Part shown: piece after piece, positions 1 through 13,174 of the stretch
Numbering within the stretch: position 1 is the first letter of the stretch
How the letters are laid out: every line of letters starts with the position of its first letter
The notes under the pieces: model-generated
Database searches by the model: none
Seen by the model: only the letters and a program-made list of their open reading frames with translations
Told to the model about the DNA's origin: nothing
Source: Pisaster brevispinus
Taxonomy: Eukaryota; Echinodermata; Asteroidea; Forcipulatida; Asteriidae
Length of the DNA stretch: 64,000 bases
Direction: 5' to 3'
Assembly: GCA_023634235.1 (NCBI GenBank)
Contig: JAMKCF010000002.1
Location: 10,309,591 to 10,373,590, forward strand
Program-made: the position numbers and the translations under genes

Positions 1-3000
1 TTAACTTTGAGCTGTCTGAACGCAAGGTACATGTAGTTTTATTTTTACAACCAACCCCGCTGCTCGTAAAGTTAAACTGGTGCGGGTCTAACTTTAGTAC
101 CCTGTTTGAACATGGCCTAATTAAAAATTTAAGTTGCAACCAGTTGCAACCCAATGGTGTACTCTGTAAAGTGCTAATTGCTTTGAAAGTGTTAATGACC
201 CCTGTACAGTGTACCATGGAGGAAGGAAACTTCCTCCATGAATGTACTATGGACACCTACTCTGTTGACACAGGCTCAATAACTGTCTACAGTGTACATG
301 TACATCAAAGTGTATTTTCTCTTTCATCTCAGATCAATGATTTTCAGCCCATTACATTTCAAAACAGAGGAGTTCACTAAAGATCAAAACTGAAAACTGT
401 ACTCCAATTACACTGTGTAAACAACACAATGTGTACCAAGTGCATCTGCCATGCAAGATCATTACATACTTCCTACAGGTAGCCCCACATTATTTGCAAG
501 TCAATTTACACAAATGTACTGCAATTTGGGTTGTTTTGTCTTGCTTTGTTTTTGCTTTTTGTTAGCTGATTGTTTTGGGTTCGTAGGCCTGATACTTCAT
601 GGAGGCAACAGAGGCAATTGCCTTTGTTGCCCAGACCATTGCCATTGTGCCATTTCAAATGATCCAATAGTAAGTCAAAATGTTCTCATGGAGGTGCCAT
701 TAACAAAGGAGAAATGGTCTTGGTGCCCTTGCCTTTTACAAAAACTAAGCATGCAGGCCTCGGTTCCAAACCCCAACAATGCCTACTCAACCACTTGCTA
801 CTCTCCAAAAACTACATGCACACGGTAACATGCACCGATACGCTCGTTCTGCATCCGTGATTTGTTACACATGACACTAGTACATGTAGAGGGCATGGAT
901 TTGGTTTTAAAAATTAGTTATAAACCACAAGGGAAACTGACTGGGTAAATTTTAATCAATTTGGGGCTGAGGAAAGAAAAGTTTACTAGAGCAGGATCTG
1001 AACCTGTGACCTCCAGATTAACATGTGCCAGCGTTTTATACCTAGTCATCTACATGCAATGACATGTACATGTACTGTACTAATGTTGGGGGTATTCCAG
1101 AAGCCAGTCAATCTGTAACTGCCGTGGATCACACCTGAGTGTACATCAACCTGTGAAGCGGCAAAAGAAGTTTTCATAAATTGTTTTAAACACACTTGTA
1201 CTGCATGTGTAACAGTCATCCCTTGTTATGACAAGCACTGTTATTTAAAAGAGTAACAGCACATTCTGGAGTCTCATTTCTACTTTGTGTGTCTCTGTTT
1301 TGCTGTCCTCTTTTAACAACGTTTCTGTTATTTAAACAGGTAGTTTATGGCAGTCCTACTAAGCGATCTTGTTATTACGAGAGTTGACTGTGTACACATG
1401 GTATACACCCATGTACTGTACATGTTCATGGTGTTTGTACTGTCAGTTGCTCTGAATACCATACAGAGCACTTGCATTCTGAGTGCATAATACGGACAGT
1501 TTCAGTGTGCTCAGAATCATCATAGCCATAGAATCTTCAAGTTGAGTCATTATGTGGTGTGATTTACGTCAAATTGAGTCACTCAAAAGTGGGGGTTCCT
1601 TCATCTCATCACAAAAGATTTGAGTGAACTGGGGCTTCTATTTATTTCACAGAGCAACATGTACAAGGACAAAATTGTCCTTGAACATTTTTTAAATGTC
1701 ATTGGGTTTTGTTTGCTAATTTGTTGGGGTGTTTGTTTGTTTGTTGTTTATTAAGGTAGTTGTTGTTTGTTTGTTTGTTTGTTTGTTTGTTTGTTTTGTT
1801 TTTTCTAATCCACTTTTCCTCACCCTCAATCTGATCTGTGAAATTTCATAGAAAACATTTAAAATAAAGATTTTGCACACATTCTTGCTTAAATTTCACT
1901 AGACCTACATGTAAATGCACATGACTTCATTTGAGTACATGTAGGGCACCCTCGCCTGAAGGTCAAAAGGAGTTTTTTTCATTGGCCAATCAGTTTACCT
2001 GCAAGATGGTGTCAATGCATAATCAAGATCCATTTCTTAATGGATCCATTTTCACCGAAGAAGAAATTATGTTAAATAATTTTTTCACCGAACAAATTCT
2101 GACATGGATTATTACCCTTTCAAAACAAACAAAAACATTTGTATTGTATTGTATCTCATGAACATGTAGGCCTAATGTACATGTAACATGGAAATTGTTT
2201 GTGTAACAATTAAAAAGACTTGGTGTAATTTTCTCAATAAAAAAAAAGGGGCGAGCATCTACATGTAACAGGCCTAGAATTCAACAGTAGGCCACGAAGG
2301 CCTTGGCCTCCATTGTCCTGGTCATGGCATTGGTGCCCCTTAAACAATTTCCCATTTTTGTGCATGGACATAATAAGATTTTCTAATGGTAAAAGCCCTT
2401 TGCAAAATGTAATGGCCTTGCCCACTCAAAGATGAAATTCCAGGCTTGTTTTAAATGCAATGTGGGCAATGTGTGTGGTTATGAATTAGCACAAGGTTGC
2501 TCAATACAAAGGAGTACATTGAATCAGTTTACTCGGGCATTATTGTTAAAGTGCAAAGAATGAGATTATCATCCCGGACTTTCTTGTACTTTGCATTACA
2601 TAGCATTACATGTCCTGTGCACATGTACAGTTCTTCTAATCTTGACAACACAGATCTGTTTGCTCACTAGGGTCTTTGCTTCACAGCTACATGATGCACC
2701 CTTGGTCATATCGCTGGTAGTCCAGCAGTAATCTACAGCTGACAGGGATTCAATAATGTCCCTCGGCCTCAGTATAGCTCATCCAAGGAGTGATAAGACA
2801 GATTCTCTTGATTCCAATTGTTAAGAGGGACCTGACCGTCGGCGGCGATAAGTTGTCATCAACATGTGGCTATTTGATATGGACAGTAATGAGTGAATAC
2901 ATTGTGTACAGTCAATACAAGTGACGTACCAATGTATCATGTCTTGAGTATAACATTTTATGGTGAGCAAATGATGATGCGCCAAGACCTACATTAACAC

Positions 3001-3519
3001 TCACAGCAGGGGAGCTTTCACAATTATCGACGTTTTTTGTCTGCTGAGGGAAGGGGGTCTGTGGCCAGTGCAATGTTATTAAAATACAATAAATGTTATC
3101 AATTTGTATCATGCCAGTGATCGGCGGCTAAACTTACAGTGAGATTGTAGATATTTTGTACAAATCTTTGCGGATTAAACTGGAGTGCTAGCCATCCTCC
3201 CTCCCAGCCATCATATTGCATGTCACGCAGCTACATGTACATGTAGCTTCACATGCATTCTGAATCAACCCCCCCCCCCCCCCCCCCGATCAGACTGGAG
3301 CCTTGCAGTGGATTGGGTTTTCAGTCTCTATCTGACTGTGTGGGTATTCGCCCATAAAGGGGTTTTTCTCCCACATCTACATGTAAAACTAAACATTTCT
3401 TCTTTTCCTATTCATCTAGACATTTAGCCATTATTGCACAGGACAGATACAAATTAATAAATCAAATCAAATGAATTTTTTTTAGGTAAGTCCACAGAGC
3501 AGTCTCAAGATCACACTTG
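1..3519. other. Gene-free stretch with scattered repeats
   Basis: No reading frame here has convincing splice sites or family resemblance. It contains a short palindrome at 214-240 (CCATGGAGGAAGG and its complement), a SINE-like sequence in reverse orientation at about 925-1165, a TTTG microsatellite at about 1763-1800 and a run of 19 C at 3269-3287. The ACATGTACATGT motif recurs throughout. The open frames of up to 125 codons look like chance or repeat-derived frames. Confidence 0.6.
925..1165 (-). repeat. tRNA-derived SINE-like repeat (family copy 1)
   Basis: Read on the minus strand, the segment around 985-1015 contains GGTTCAGATCC, a good match to the RNA polymerase III B box (GGTTCGANTCC). 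The flanking text, including a 'gggaaactgactgggtaaat' stretch near 930 and 'gtaactgccgtg' near 1115, recurs at 21645-22060 and partly at 22555-22700. It is therefore a dispersed family and not a tRNA gene. No intact cloverleaf was found. Confidence 0.5.
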
Positions 3520-4064
3520 GGGTACGTTCAGACGAGGAGTTAAACTAACCCTTATTCCGAGCACCGCGGGTGTCCAAAAGATAAAAATGACTTATTCCAA
3601 ATTGGGCTTGCGTTCACACGAGTAAGTTAGTCCTGTCCGCACGGGTTAAACTGACCCACACGTTGATTATCAGGTCATGCATACATTGTGTATATGTAGC
3701 TGACCCCGACCGACCACTCTTCCGGTCCATCGTATACATGTACACGTATCAGCTGGGAATTACTGCTGGTAGTCTACGCGCGTTGTTGTTATGATGACGT
3801 AACCTTCTGTGGAGAGGTCACATGGAATAAAATAGACCGGATATAGCGGGTCAGTTGCGTTCCAACGATGGTTTATTGGGCCTCGCAGCGGGGGGTTGGT
3901 CGTAAAACCTGGGCTAAGTTACGCCAATCCAACATTTTTTGAGGTTTAGTTTAGCCCAGTTCTCTGGGTCAAATTGACCCTCGCGGACCGGATTTTTGCG
4001 TTCCAACGGTTATTTTAGCACTTTTGGATTACGGGCTAGTTTAACTCCTCGTCTGAACGTACCC
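3520..4064. mobile_element. TIR element (MITE), about 545 bp
   Basis: The ends are inverted copies of about 28 bp. The left end begins GGGTACGTTCAGACGAGGAG and the right end is its reverse complement, finishing at 4064. The interior has no coding frame and carries internal echoes of the ends (for example 'gttcacacgag' near 3611 and 'gcgttccaacg' near 3856 and 3990). This is the structure of a non-autonomous DNA transposon. No clear target-site duplication is visible, so the superfamily is undecided. Confidence 0.75.
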
Positions 4065-7000
4065 ATACTGTACTTTGTAAATTCTTGCTTAGGCCCCAAA
4101 CAATTTTTGTTTCCTGAAACCCGACCAACCATTTAATCTTAGTCTGCTGACAGGAAAAAACACAGATTCAATATTTTGATAAGGAAAAAAGGAATCCTGA
4201 CCGACTGCTTGTTACAGGGTGCCACCAGAATTCTACATAGACTTACATTAACTACATGTACATGTAGAATATTTTATCAGAATGTGTAGTCAATTCCAGA
4301 TGTCCAGTACTATACAGACATCCAAGTCTGGGAGCCCAAGTTTGTTTTTCCTTTTTATAGCAACATATAGCAAAACATTCGCCAGACTGCAGGAAACCAG
4401 TTTCCCCTCTGTCAATAAACTTTATTTTTCATGGAACACCTAAAAAATAAATTCCTAAAATAACAACATTTTTTCTTCTACCCACATGACCTACATGTAC
4501 CGACCCTCTTTTCCCAGTATTGTACGTGCACATGAAGCAAACATATGTTTTTGTTAGACCTTAGTAATGTATGCTTACTCTACAATGTACTGAGGGTGAC
4601 ATTCCAAAGTTTAGATACAATATTCACTCAAAATTGAGATCTTGTTATTCAGGCAAGAAACTCACTGCCACGGATGCCCCGGCGGGAAATGAATTGTTGA
4701 ATATCAGAAGGGATTTTCTTGGTGTGCCCCGTGGAAAAAGTTTCTGTGGGCAAGTAGGGGAAGACAACTGTGAGAATTAAATACTACACTAGCGGGATGC
4801 CTCGTGAAGTGCGGCACCCTCTAGATGGGAGCGATTCTTGCGTAGAAAATGCTGCAAATTTAATGTGGGGTGAGGGGGGTAACACTCAGAGGTAATCATT
4901 TTGTAGAATTGGCTCGGTAACGGTAGGTAAAATCGGTACGCAATGTTGTTTTGTCTTATGATAAAATTGTGACCATGCAAAAGAAGTTGAGTGGGGTCGA
5001 AACGTCGCCTGCCCTCCGTCACCATTCTCGTCCCCTTTCTCCAACTATGAAGCATAATTTGGGGGTGTATGGCCGGAGTTGAGTTGTAATATTGGGGAAG
5101 GATGTACTTTGGCAATGATGCATGCTTGGCATGATCATTTGTATGTATTTTCATGATGTTAAAACTTGTGTTGAGCGACTAAATGCCTATAAAGCAATCC
5201 ACTGGTTTCGTTGAATGGAAATTAGGCTTCTGTGCTCCTGTATTTATTTGTTACTTGATTTCCTTTTTTCTTTAATTCTGTGTTTCTTTGTTTCTCTTTA
5301 TTTGTTAAAAGTGTCTTTGTTTCTACACCTTTTCTATATCTGTGTTTTGCCGTTTGTTTCTTTGTATCATATATGTAGGCCCCCCTACTTTTAATTACAT
5401 TCTCGGTATATTTCGGTTTTTCCGTACATGTATGTCTTTATTTCTGATTCTATGCCTGTAACTTTTTTGTGTTTTCTGAGTTGTTTTTTATCTTGTTATT
5501 TCTTTGTTTGTTGATTTCCAGGCCAACGTGTCCCTACCAATGCCGGCCATGACTACATACTGCTTGTCTTTATTTTATGTTGTTATTAAGTAAATGAGTA
5601 AGCAATTTATCAATTTATGAAAGAAATAATAGAGGAGAAACATACGAAGGGGACATAGGAGGCCATGTCAATCTAAAAAAAATTACCTGGATGACAAAGT
5701 TTCATTAACAGAAATGTGCAGTATCCTTATAAATGTGGATTTTTTTTCGCACTTTCGAGCATAATTTTAACTCAATCATCTCAGTCATTGTTGAATTAAT
5801 TTTATTCACTGCACTTAGTATTTCCTCGCCAGTTGACTAAGTGTCGTTCTCGAGTCCTATAAAAACATAACACACTGCTACTACACACTTATTTAGTTGG
5901 CAAAACCCCCCCCCCATTTATGTTTTGAATATGCCAAACTTATCCCGAAATCAACACCCACAAATCATCTGACCCTCACGCAAGCTGCTAGCTACAGACT
6001 AAATAAACCCGCCATAAAAAAAACCATGCGTGATGGGTATGAAACACTAGATGTAGTTTCATAAGTTCGCTAGAAAGCACCCATAGCAATGTCAAGGGCT
6101 AAACAACATTAGCAAGTGTATACATCAGGGCTATGAAATTTACACTGGATTGCAGGCCCGAGGCCGGTTATGCTAACATCGTCATAATCGTGCTAGTAAA
6201 CTCATGACTGGATAAGTCCGGTCGTCTTCTGTTTTTGATTAAATGTTGACTTTCAGTGAGTCTGATAAAAATCTTTGAATTCTGTTGAGTATTGAAGAAT
6301 ACTAAACCCATAATAGAAATTATAGGGCCTAATCATATTCTCTAAGTGCTTATTCAAGTTATAACAGTTCAAATGTTAAACTGGGTATAAGGTTTTTTCT
6401 TTTCTTTTCTTTTTTTTCTCTCATTTCAACTGTTGTATGTAGTGTGTGTAAACATAATTCTGATCCAATCGAAATTCTGAGCTACATGTACCTGTACATA
6501 CTTATGCCTAAATGTTTACATATTTTATGCTTAAATTCTTTGTATAAATTGTTAATTTCTTATTAAGCCAGTCTAAAACAAATCCAAAACCAACATCTCT
6601 TTGCTTGCCCAACTTTTTCCATAGAAACATTAGGCTCCTAAAATCAGAAATAGTCTTGGTGTTGGTGTTATGTATGTTGATGATTACATGAGAAAAAAGC
6701 ATGGCCTCTATCATGAGGAAACGCAAACAACTTAATTGAAAAGCATACTTGCATTTTTCTCCAGAGGTGATCTCTCAAAGTACAAAGAAGCTTTTAACAG
6801 TTTAGGCATGTTAAGGATGTTAATTATATAATGTTTCTTGAATGGTTTGCATTTCTTTTCCAAGAACTGTACCCTCTTGATGACTTCAGAAAGTTGATTG
6901 AATCAGAGGGTGAATTAATCTTTAATGTGCTCCTTGTCCTTTCTAAGCCTGAAGAAAAAAATCCTGACTTGCCGAATGCCTAACACGTCACATCTTCATT

Positions 7001-7427
7001 TAACCACAATTCTATCAAATCATCTTCGTTCAGATGAGCAACTCCATGGCAACCCACATCTGCTTTCTTATTCATCTAGCCCTCCTTTTCCCAGGTCTTA
7101 CTTATTCTTTTCATTCCTTCGAAAAATCTTACTCTTGGTTTGAGACGACGAAACCGTCTGGATTATTTTTTTCATTAAAAAAATTGATCACCTGAGTGGA
7201 AAAAGTAAACAAGTTTGTCCGATTTCAGATGACTTCATTGGTTTAAAGGGACGTCTTATTATTATTATTTCAAAATTTCTGAAAAGAAACAAGAATTTAG
7301 GGGTTTTAAAATGGCAACATTTGCAGACCACCCTCCAACAGAAACCTGTAAAGCATACAGGAAGAACAATCAATAAATTAACAGTTCTACCATAGTGGAG
7401 TGGAGTGGCCGAGCTGTTACAATGTAA
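4065..7427. other. Gene-free stretch
   Basis: No supportable gene. The stretch is AT-rich, with T-rich low-complexity sequence near 5260-5510 and 6390-6420 and a run of C near 5907-5914. A minus-strand frame of 121 codons at 4789-5154 has no recognisable motif and no flanking splice logic. Confidence 0.5.
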
Positions 7428-8280
7428 AGCCCTTTTCACACGAGAAAAAAAAACCCAACATTCCTTGCGACGAATTTAACGAGCGCTGAAGTCATCCCAC
7501 GCCTGACCGCTTTCGCAAGCTTTCACACGACACCAAGTAAAAATGTGACCACGTTCCATGAGACGAGAGTACAGACTTAGCTGGTTACCACTGAACTATA
7601 GAGTTTTTGTTCTTAAACAGCGCTAGTACCAGTTAAATGATGACGTATGTCGCGTGTGCACAGTGTGTTGCGGTAACAAATAAACCATGTAAACATTCTT
7701 CAAAATGGCTGCTGACACTCACGAAGACGTTGGGGAGTCCACCAAAAAACGACCGGCGACGACATCAACCAAAGATAAGAGTAAGAAGGTCAAGAAATCT
7801 TGGTACTACGAGGAAACGATTGCCTTGATAAACATTATGGAGAAGGAAACCACCCAATCTAAAATGGATGGTTTGACCCAAAACGGCCATGTTTGGCGGG
7901 AAATCGCGGACGAGGTGGCAAATGGTCGCAACGGTGACCAGTGCCCGGTGACGGTGTGTTAACACACAAAGGTCGGCTCCCGAATGTTCTTCACGCATGC
8001 GTGTTAATACCGCTTTCGCGAGGATTGTCGGTCAATAAACAACGGATCGTTTCACACGAAGGTTTGACTAGATTCCTTGCGAAAAATTACGCTAGCGTAA
8101 GATTTTGTCGGAGGTCGGGACCTACTACAAAATTTCGCAAGGTTTGCGAAAATTTCGCAAGGAATGTAGGCGATGTAAAATATGACTGTCCTTTCACACG
8201 AAGCCCAAATTGTAATTTTTTACAAAAAATTGTAAAATTTCGCAAAGAATGTTCGTTTTTTCCGTCGTGTGAAAAGGGCT
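7428..8280. mobile_element. PIF/Harbinger-type element with SANT-like frame
   Basis: The 16-bp ends AGCCCTTTTCACACGA and TCGTGTGAAAAGGGCT are perfect inverted repeats, and each is flanked by TAA (7425-7427 and 8281-8283). A 3-bp TWA target duplication is the hallmark of the PIF/Harbinger superfamily. The core TTTCACACGA also occurs inside the element at 7521, 8050 and 8192, which looks like a set of subterminal protein-binding motifs. At 853 bp it is too short for a DDE transposase and carries only a remnant of the second Harbinger gene, a Myb/SANT-like protein, so it is non-autonomous. Confidence 0.85.
7705..7962 (+). pseudogene. Broken Harbinger Myb/SANT-like DNA-binding protein
   Basis: The 85-codon frame starts with ATG inside the Harbinger-type element. 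Residues 1-30 are polar and lysine-rich. From about residue 32 the sequence WYYEETIALINIMEKE, followed by GHVWREIADEVA and GDQC, has the spacing of a MADF/SANT-like trihelix domain of the kind encoded by the accessory gene of Harbinger transposons. In intact family members the text after GDQC continues into a third helix. Here the frame leaves it after GDQCP and stops four codons later, so the protein is truncated. In the family this protein binds transposon ends and helps bring the transposase into the nucleus. The family call is from motif recognition only. Confidence 0.6.
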
Positions 8281-11200
8281 TAAGAAACACCGGACACAAG
8301 CTCTGGCTTTTCCGACCAGCATAGCTTGGGTTCGAGTTCTTGTCATGGCTTTTGTGTCTTTGTGCTAGATACATTACCATTGCCTTCAGATGGAACATTA
8401 CGCCAATAGGCCTTAATGTACATGTACCTGTCCGTTCCTTCTCATGTACAGCTCATAAATTCTGAAACTCAGATACTTCGTTCAATGGCCAATGTTTCCT
8501 CATTGTTCATTTATTTTTGTTGCAAGCGCTTTGTAATCGCAATAAAAGGAGACTATTAATGCTGTGAAAAATAATAATACTACCAGACTACCAGGATTGG
8601 TACATGTAGTGCACAAAAAAGAACCCAGAATCATGGAAGAGTAGCCAGATTTTACCCCGCTGTTTCTGGTTCACATAGTTCCAAGCACCCTTCTTTATGT
8701 TTCATCAGTCAGTGTCAGGCTTAATGCGCAGTGAAAGTTCACTTATGAGGCATCCTTGGTTTCATTAATTTATAGAAATACATAGGTACACATGTACGTG
8801 ACATAAAATGTAACAACGATAATATGCCAGAGAGGGAAGGTTAGTGAAGGTTAGAAGGTAGAGACTGAAAATCATATCCGCAAATAGCAAGTTTGCAAAA
8901 ATGGCAAAATTTTTAAGTAAAAAAAAACTTAATTTATTGGGTTTTAAAAATTTAGGACAGTTTTTGGCAAACTGTTTTAGCTTGAAACGATGAGTGTGTA
9001 TTTAAAAATACCACTAATTACCCAAAGGGTATTCAATTTGTTTGGAAAAGTGTGTTAATCACTGATAATCCCTCTAAATGTCAAAAGGTATACAAAAATA
9101 GAAAGGTGTCAATTATCAAGGAAACTGACAGCGTTCTTCCTTAACAATGGTTCGCTGACAAAAGGTTAGTTTAAACACATGAGGACCAGTCAAAATTCTC
9201 TCCAAGTTGTCCGGCTGGCTACAATGTAGTATTTCAGTGTTGAAAAGGGCCCTTTATTATTTAAAAACGTGAAATATGGACCGGTGATAAAGCTGGCGAT
9301 GGAGTGAAACAACAAGCTACCTGGTCCTGCTTGCGTAGTCACTGAAAAATGTTACATGTAAGGATAAACACTGACTGACAACTCTTTGTTTTAACAATAT
9401 TAAAGCTTGTGATTCAAATACTCAATACAGAGTTAAATGTGCGATGTATGTTTTTTATATTCTGAGAGACCATTACATCTGTTATCACACCCACGGCTCG
9501 ATTATGTCAATGTGTACGATCTACTCAATTAAAGATCAATACAGCGGACTGGTGGCTAGGAATAAACCATTGACGGTTTATTGTCTGGCTTCCTGTAATA
9601 TAACACCTACAGTACATGATTTTATTTTTGCAGTATTACTTTACATGTACACAAGACATGTGAACCACCTTACAAAGGATGAGATTTGACGAAGGTGAAA
9701 ATTCCTTACAAATTGCTTGCAGGCTTATTTCCCCCTTTAATCAAGACCCGGAAACTCCCAGATGTTCAATGAGGTTTGCAGAATGACTCCGTGTACTCAC
9801 TAGAAATACAAAAACATACTTTGGACACAGTGTGGACTATTTCTTTCTCCCCTTGTCTGCTTTTCAAGAAAGTCTGAAGGCTCAAAGATACTTCGAGAAA
9901 ATCCGAAGTTCCGAAAATCAGGAGGAAAAAAATAGGGAAAAAAAACCCATGCCAACCCCATGCCAACCTTTTCCTACAGGGGCTATGGCAAAGTGTTGCA
10001 CGGTACCCTGTCATACTGTACACTCTAACGCCTCATAGGTCAGCACTAGGGCTAGAATTTCACTATGGCTAATGGGCTTGAACCTTCAAACTTTAATTTA
10101 CACAAGATTTAACTTTAAAGTGTTTTATTTTCAACTTTTGGGTGGAGGTTTGGATGTGGAATCTAAAGAACTGTTCAACCATGAAAAAATACATACGTTG
10201 CGTTTCTCCTTTTCGAGAGAAACATTAAACCTGTTTGGTTGTGAAGTTTCTAAAGAATACTACTCCCGCTAGTAGTGAGTGCAGTGGATTTTTCAAGCCC
10301 TGAATACATCAATACATTTAATGCAAATTTGGGAGCCGCTGCTTGACTACTGGAAGATTCAGGGTTGAATTGTCATCAGTGAAGACATCTGATGTTATTT
10401 TGATTCCACCTTTACGCCAATGATCATTACTACAGACATTGGCAGTTTGCCTAGAGTGGGACCCAAATCCTTTGGCTATACAGATAGTGGGGCCCAAATC
10501 ATTTGCCTTGAGTGGGGCCCAAATCATTTGCCTAAAGTGGGCCCAAAATTATTTGGCTAGTGTGGGGTCCAAATCTTTTTGCTAGTGTGAGGCTCAAATC
10601 CTTTGGATATGGTGGGGCTAAATCCTTTGGCTAGAGTGAGGCTCAAATCCTTTGTCTAGAGTGAGGCTCAAATCCTTTGGTTAGAGTGAGGCTCAAATCC
10701 TTTGGCTAAAGTTAGGCTCAAATCCTTTGAATAGAGTGAGGCTCAAACCATTTGGCTAGAGTGAGGCTCAAATCCTTTGGATAGAGTGAGACTCAAATCC
10801 TTTGGATAAAGTGAGGCTCAAATCCTACCTAGAGTGAGGCTCAAATCCAGGTTAGAGTGAGGCTCAAATCATTTGGCAAAAGTGAATGATTTCCTCTTCT
10901 CCTTGTCACTCCACACCAAATTGTTTGTATTACATTCTACAGTGTATACATGTATGCTTGGAATGCCTTGCCCCCTGATAAGTTTGTTTTTTGAGGCAAT
11001 GATCCAAGTCCTGAATCCTTCACTTTGGCAATTGGGTAGAAAGAATTGGGACTGTACATTGTAAGGGGTGGGTCCTTTTTCCATGGTACATGATAAGCCA
11101 CTGTACACTCAATCCAATCTGAGCCTATGAGCATGACGATGGGGAAAATCCGCAGGGACCTTGGGTGAGATTTGAACCCATGACCCCTGCGTTCTAGCTC

Positions 11201-12436
11201 ACAGAAGACAAAACCAACAGACCACCGAGAGTGCTGGGTGACAAAAGGCCAATACAAATCCTGCAATTAGCAGCGAGTACCACAAACAATCTTAAAACAG
11301 CTGACATGGTTAAAAATGAACTATTTAGTACATGGTACATCAATAAATCAATCAGCAGTGCTAAGATTTGCCATAGAGTTCTGGTTTACAAACCTTATAC
11401 AGGGGTACAGGTATGTCCACTACATGTACATTGTAGTGTAACTCACCACGAAAAACAGGAGTGAGAGTCATTGCTGACAAAAAGGTTTGAAACTAAGATC
11501 CAAATATTAGGAGGTTGAAATTATGGCACTTCCTTATTATAGTAACCCCTGGAGTTATAGATTGCAAGGAACTTTCGGGAAATGTATCCACTGTACTTTA
11601 CGTACAAAAGCTTGGACATTTACAGTACTTCAGATCATCGGAGAGCAGGATTTCTTCACCATATATGCATTCAGAAGAAAAATCATACCTACTTTTTTTT
11701 GTCACCAGGCAGACAAAAATGAAAGTGGTTTGAACTCAAGATAAAAATCTCAAATTTCTCATCCCTGAAAGTGAAAACCCCCCATTATTTTGACTGATCA
11801 ACTTCACATCATGTCAGTGATGCAATTGTGCAATAGCCTATTATCAATCCAAACAATATTTCAGGGAGTTGGGTCAGCCAGAGTTTACTTTTTATACAGC
11901 GAAGTACAATGTAAACAAATAAAATCAAGAGTGCACATGTAATAACGCACAATGTACAATGACATTCAAAGAATAACATAACAACAAAAGGTTGCAAAGT
12001 CTGCAGGAAAAGTGACCTCACAACACTTTTTCAGTACATGTGCATTCAGTACTTTTCTCATTTTGCAGTGACATCATTTTCTGGTTAATCGCAGCGGATT
12101 CACAGTTCATTTCCCTCAAATTTAGGGCATCACTGTGTTTGGGGCTCGATTTCATATAGTTGTTTAGCATTTAAAATGCTGCTTAGAAAATTTCTTTACC
12201 GAGTAAAAAATCTGTGGGGAACCCACCAGTACTGTACTTAGAAACAATGTAAACTCAAGCAGAAACCACTGTTAAATCATTGAGCACTTTAGTTCTTTTG
12301 CTTCATGACTTGAACTTAGCTTTTGCTAAGCAGGTCTCAATTTCATGACTCCACTTGCCACAGGATTCTGCACTAACATGACTAAAATGAGCAAGTTCAG
12401 GTGGCTGACTAGAGTCGACTAGACTCACATGTAACC
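8281..12436. other. Gene-free stretch with one minisatellite
   Basis: No supportable gene. It holds a B-box-like GGGTTCGAGTTC near 8328, which suggests a SINE fragment, the minisatellite at 10445-10877 (listed separately), and a reverse-strand SINE-like sequence near 11160-11200 (complement GGTTCAAATCTC). Open frames here are short and lack splice partners. Confidence 0.5.
10445..10877. repeat. 27-bp minisatellite, about 16 copies
   Basis: A unit close to AGTGAGGCTCAAATCCTTTG plus a 7-base linker (GCTAGAG or variants) repeats in tandem across about 430 bp. The central copies (about 10590-10830) are almost identical. The left copies (10450-10560) are more diverged, with AGTGGGGCCCAAATC cores, and the last copies lose bases in the linker. 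This polarity suggests expansion from the centre or right. Confidence 0.9.
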
Positions 12437-12917
12437 CATAGAGTTATATTAGGAACTAGAGGGCGCACTAGCCTAGTTATGCGGCCCGACAAGTGCAGCG
12501 CGGCGGCCATTTCTTAAGTAGTCAAAAACAACGTAAACTATTTGTGCGTGTTGCAACCATTGGTCTCTATACAGAGCAATGGTTAATGTGAAATTTATTA
12601 ATGCCAGTGAAGACCGTTTATAGTACTAAATAATCCACGAATAAATATAATATTTTAGAATTATATTCATTCACTTTGGACAATAAATCTTGGCATGTGT
12701 GTTCATCCTCTAATGAAACGAACAACCTAAACCCCACGAAACAACTTTAATGTAATACAGCCGCTCGTTTTTGTTTTTTTTTAGACCGCATAATGTGTAT
12801 TTAGCAAGCACACCACGTATTTTGTATTCAATGTTGCCACCGTACAAAATGGCACGCGTATCTCCTTGCGGTCCACGTAGCATTACCAGTGCGCCCTCTA
12901 GTTCCTATAACTCTATG
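12437..12917. mobile_element. TIR element (MITE), 481 bp
   Basis: Ends of about 30 bp are inverted copies: the left end starts CATAGAGTTATA and then GGAACTAGAGGGCGCACT, and the right end carries the complement (AGTGCGCCCTCTAGTTCC, then TATAACTCTATG). The left copy has three extra bases (TTA). The interior is AT-rich with no coding frame. This is a non-autonomous DNA transposon of undetermined superfamily. Confidence 0.8.
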
Positions 12918-13174
12918 ACTTAACCATAGTCAATCTAGATGTCACTCGAACGCTGCATGGTTGAACTAGCTAGCCCAACTGCATCAACCTGACGTAGCTC
13001 CGGAGCACCGTTTCTCTAGTCAACTAACGAAGTACATTGTACATCACTTTGTCAAGAAGATGGCAGTTTGGTTTTGCGGCGGAGAACCGTTTTGTAAACT
13101 TTTGCAATGACACAAAAAGTTGGTTTAACGATAAATGGTAGGTTTTTGCCAAAAAGATGCACGCCAAATACTAA

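Noticed and set aside
451..828. 125-codon plus-strand frame rich in Cys, Phe and Leu
   Set aside because: Composition follows a T-rich tract; there is no domain and no exon context.
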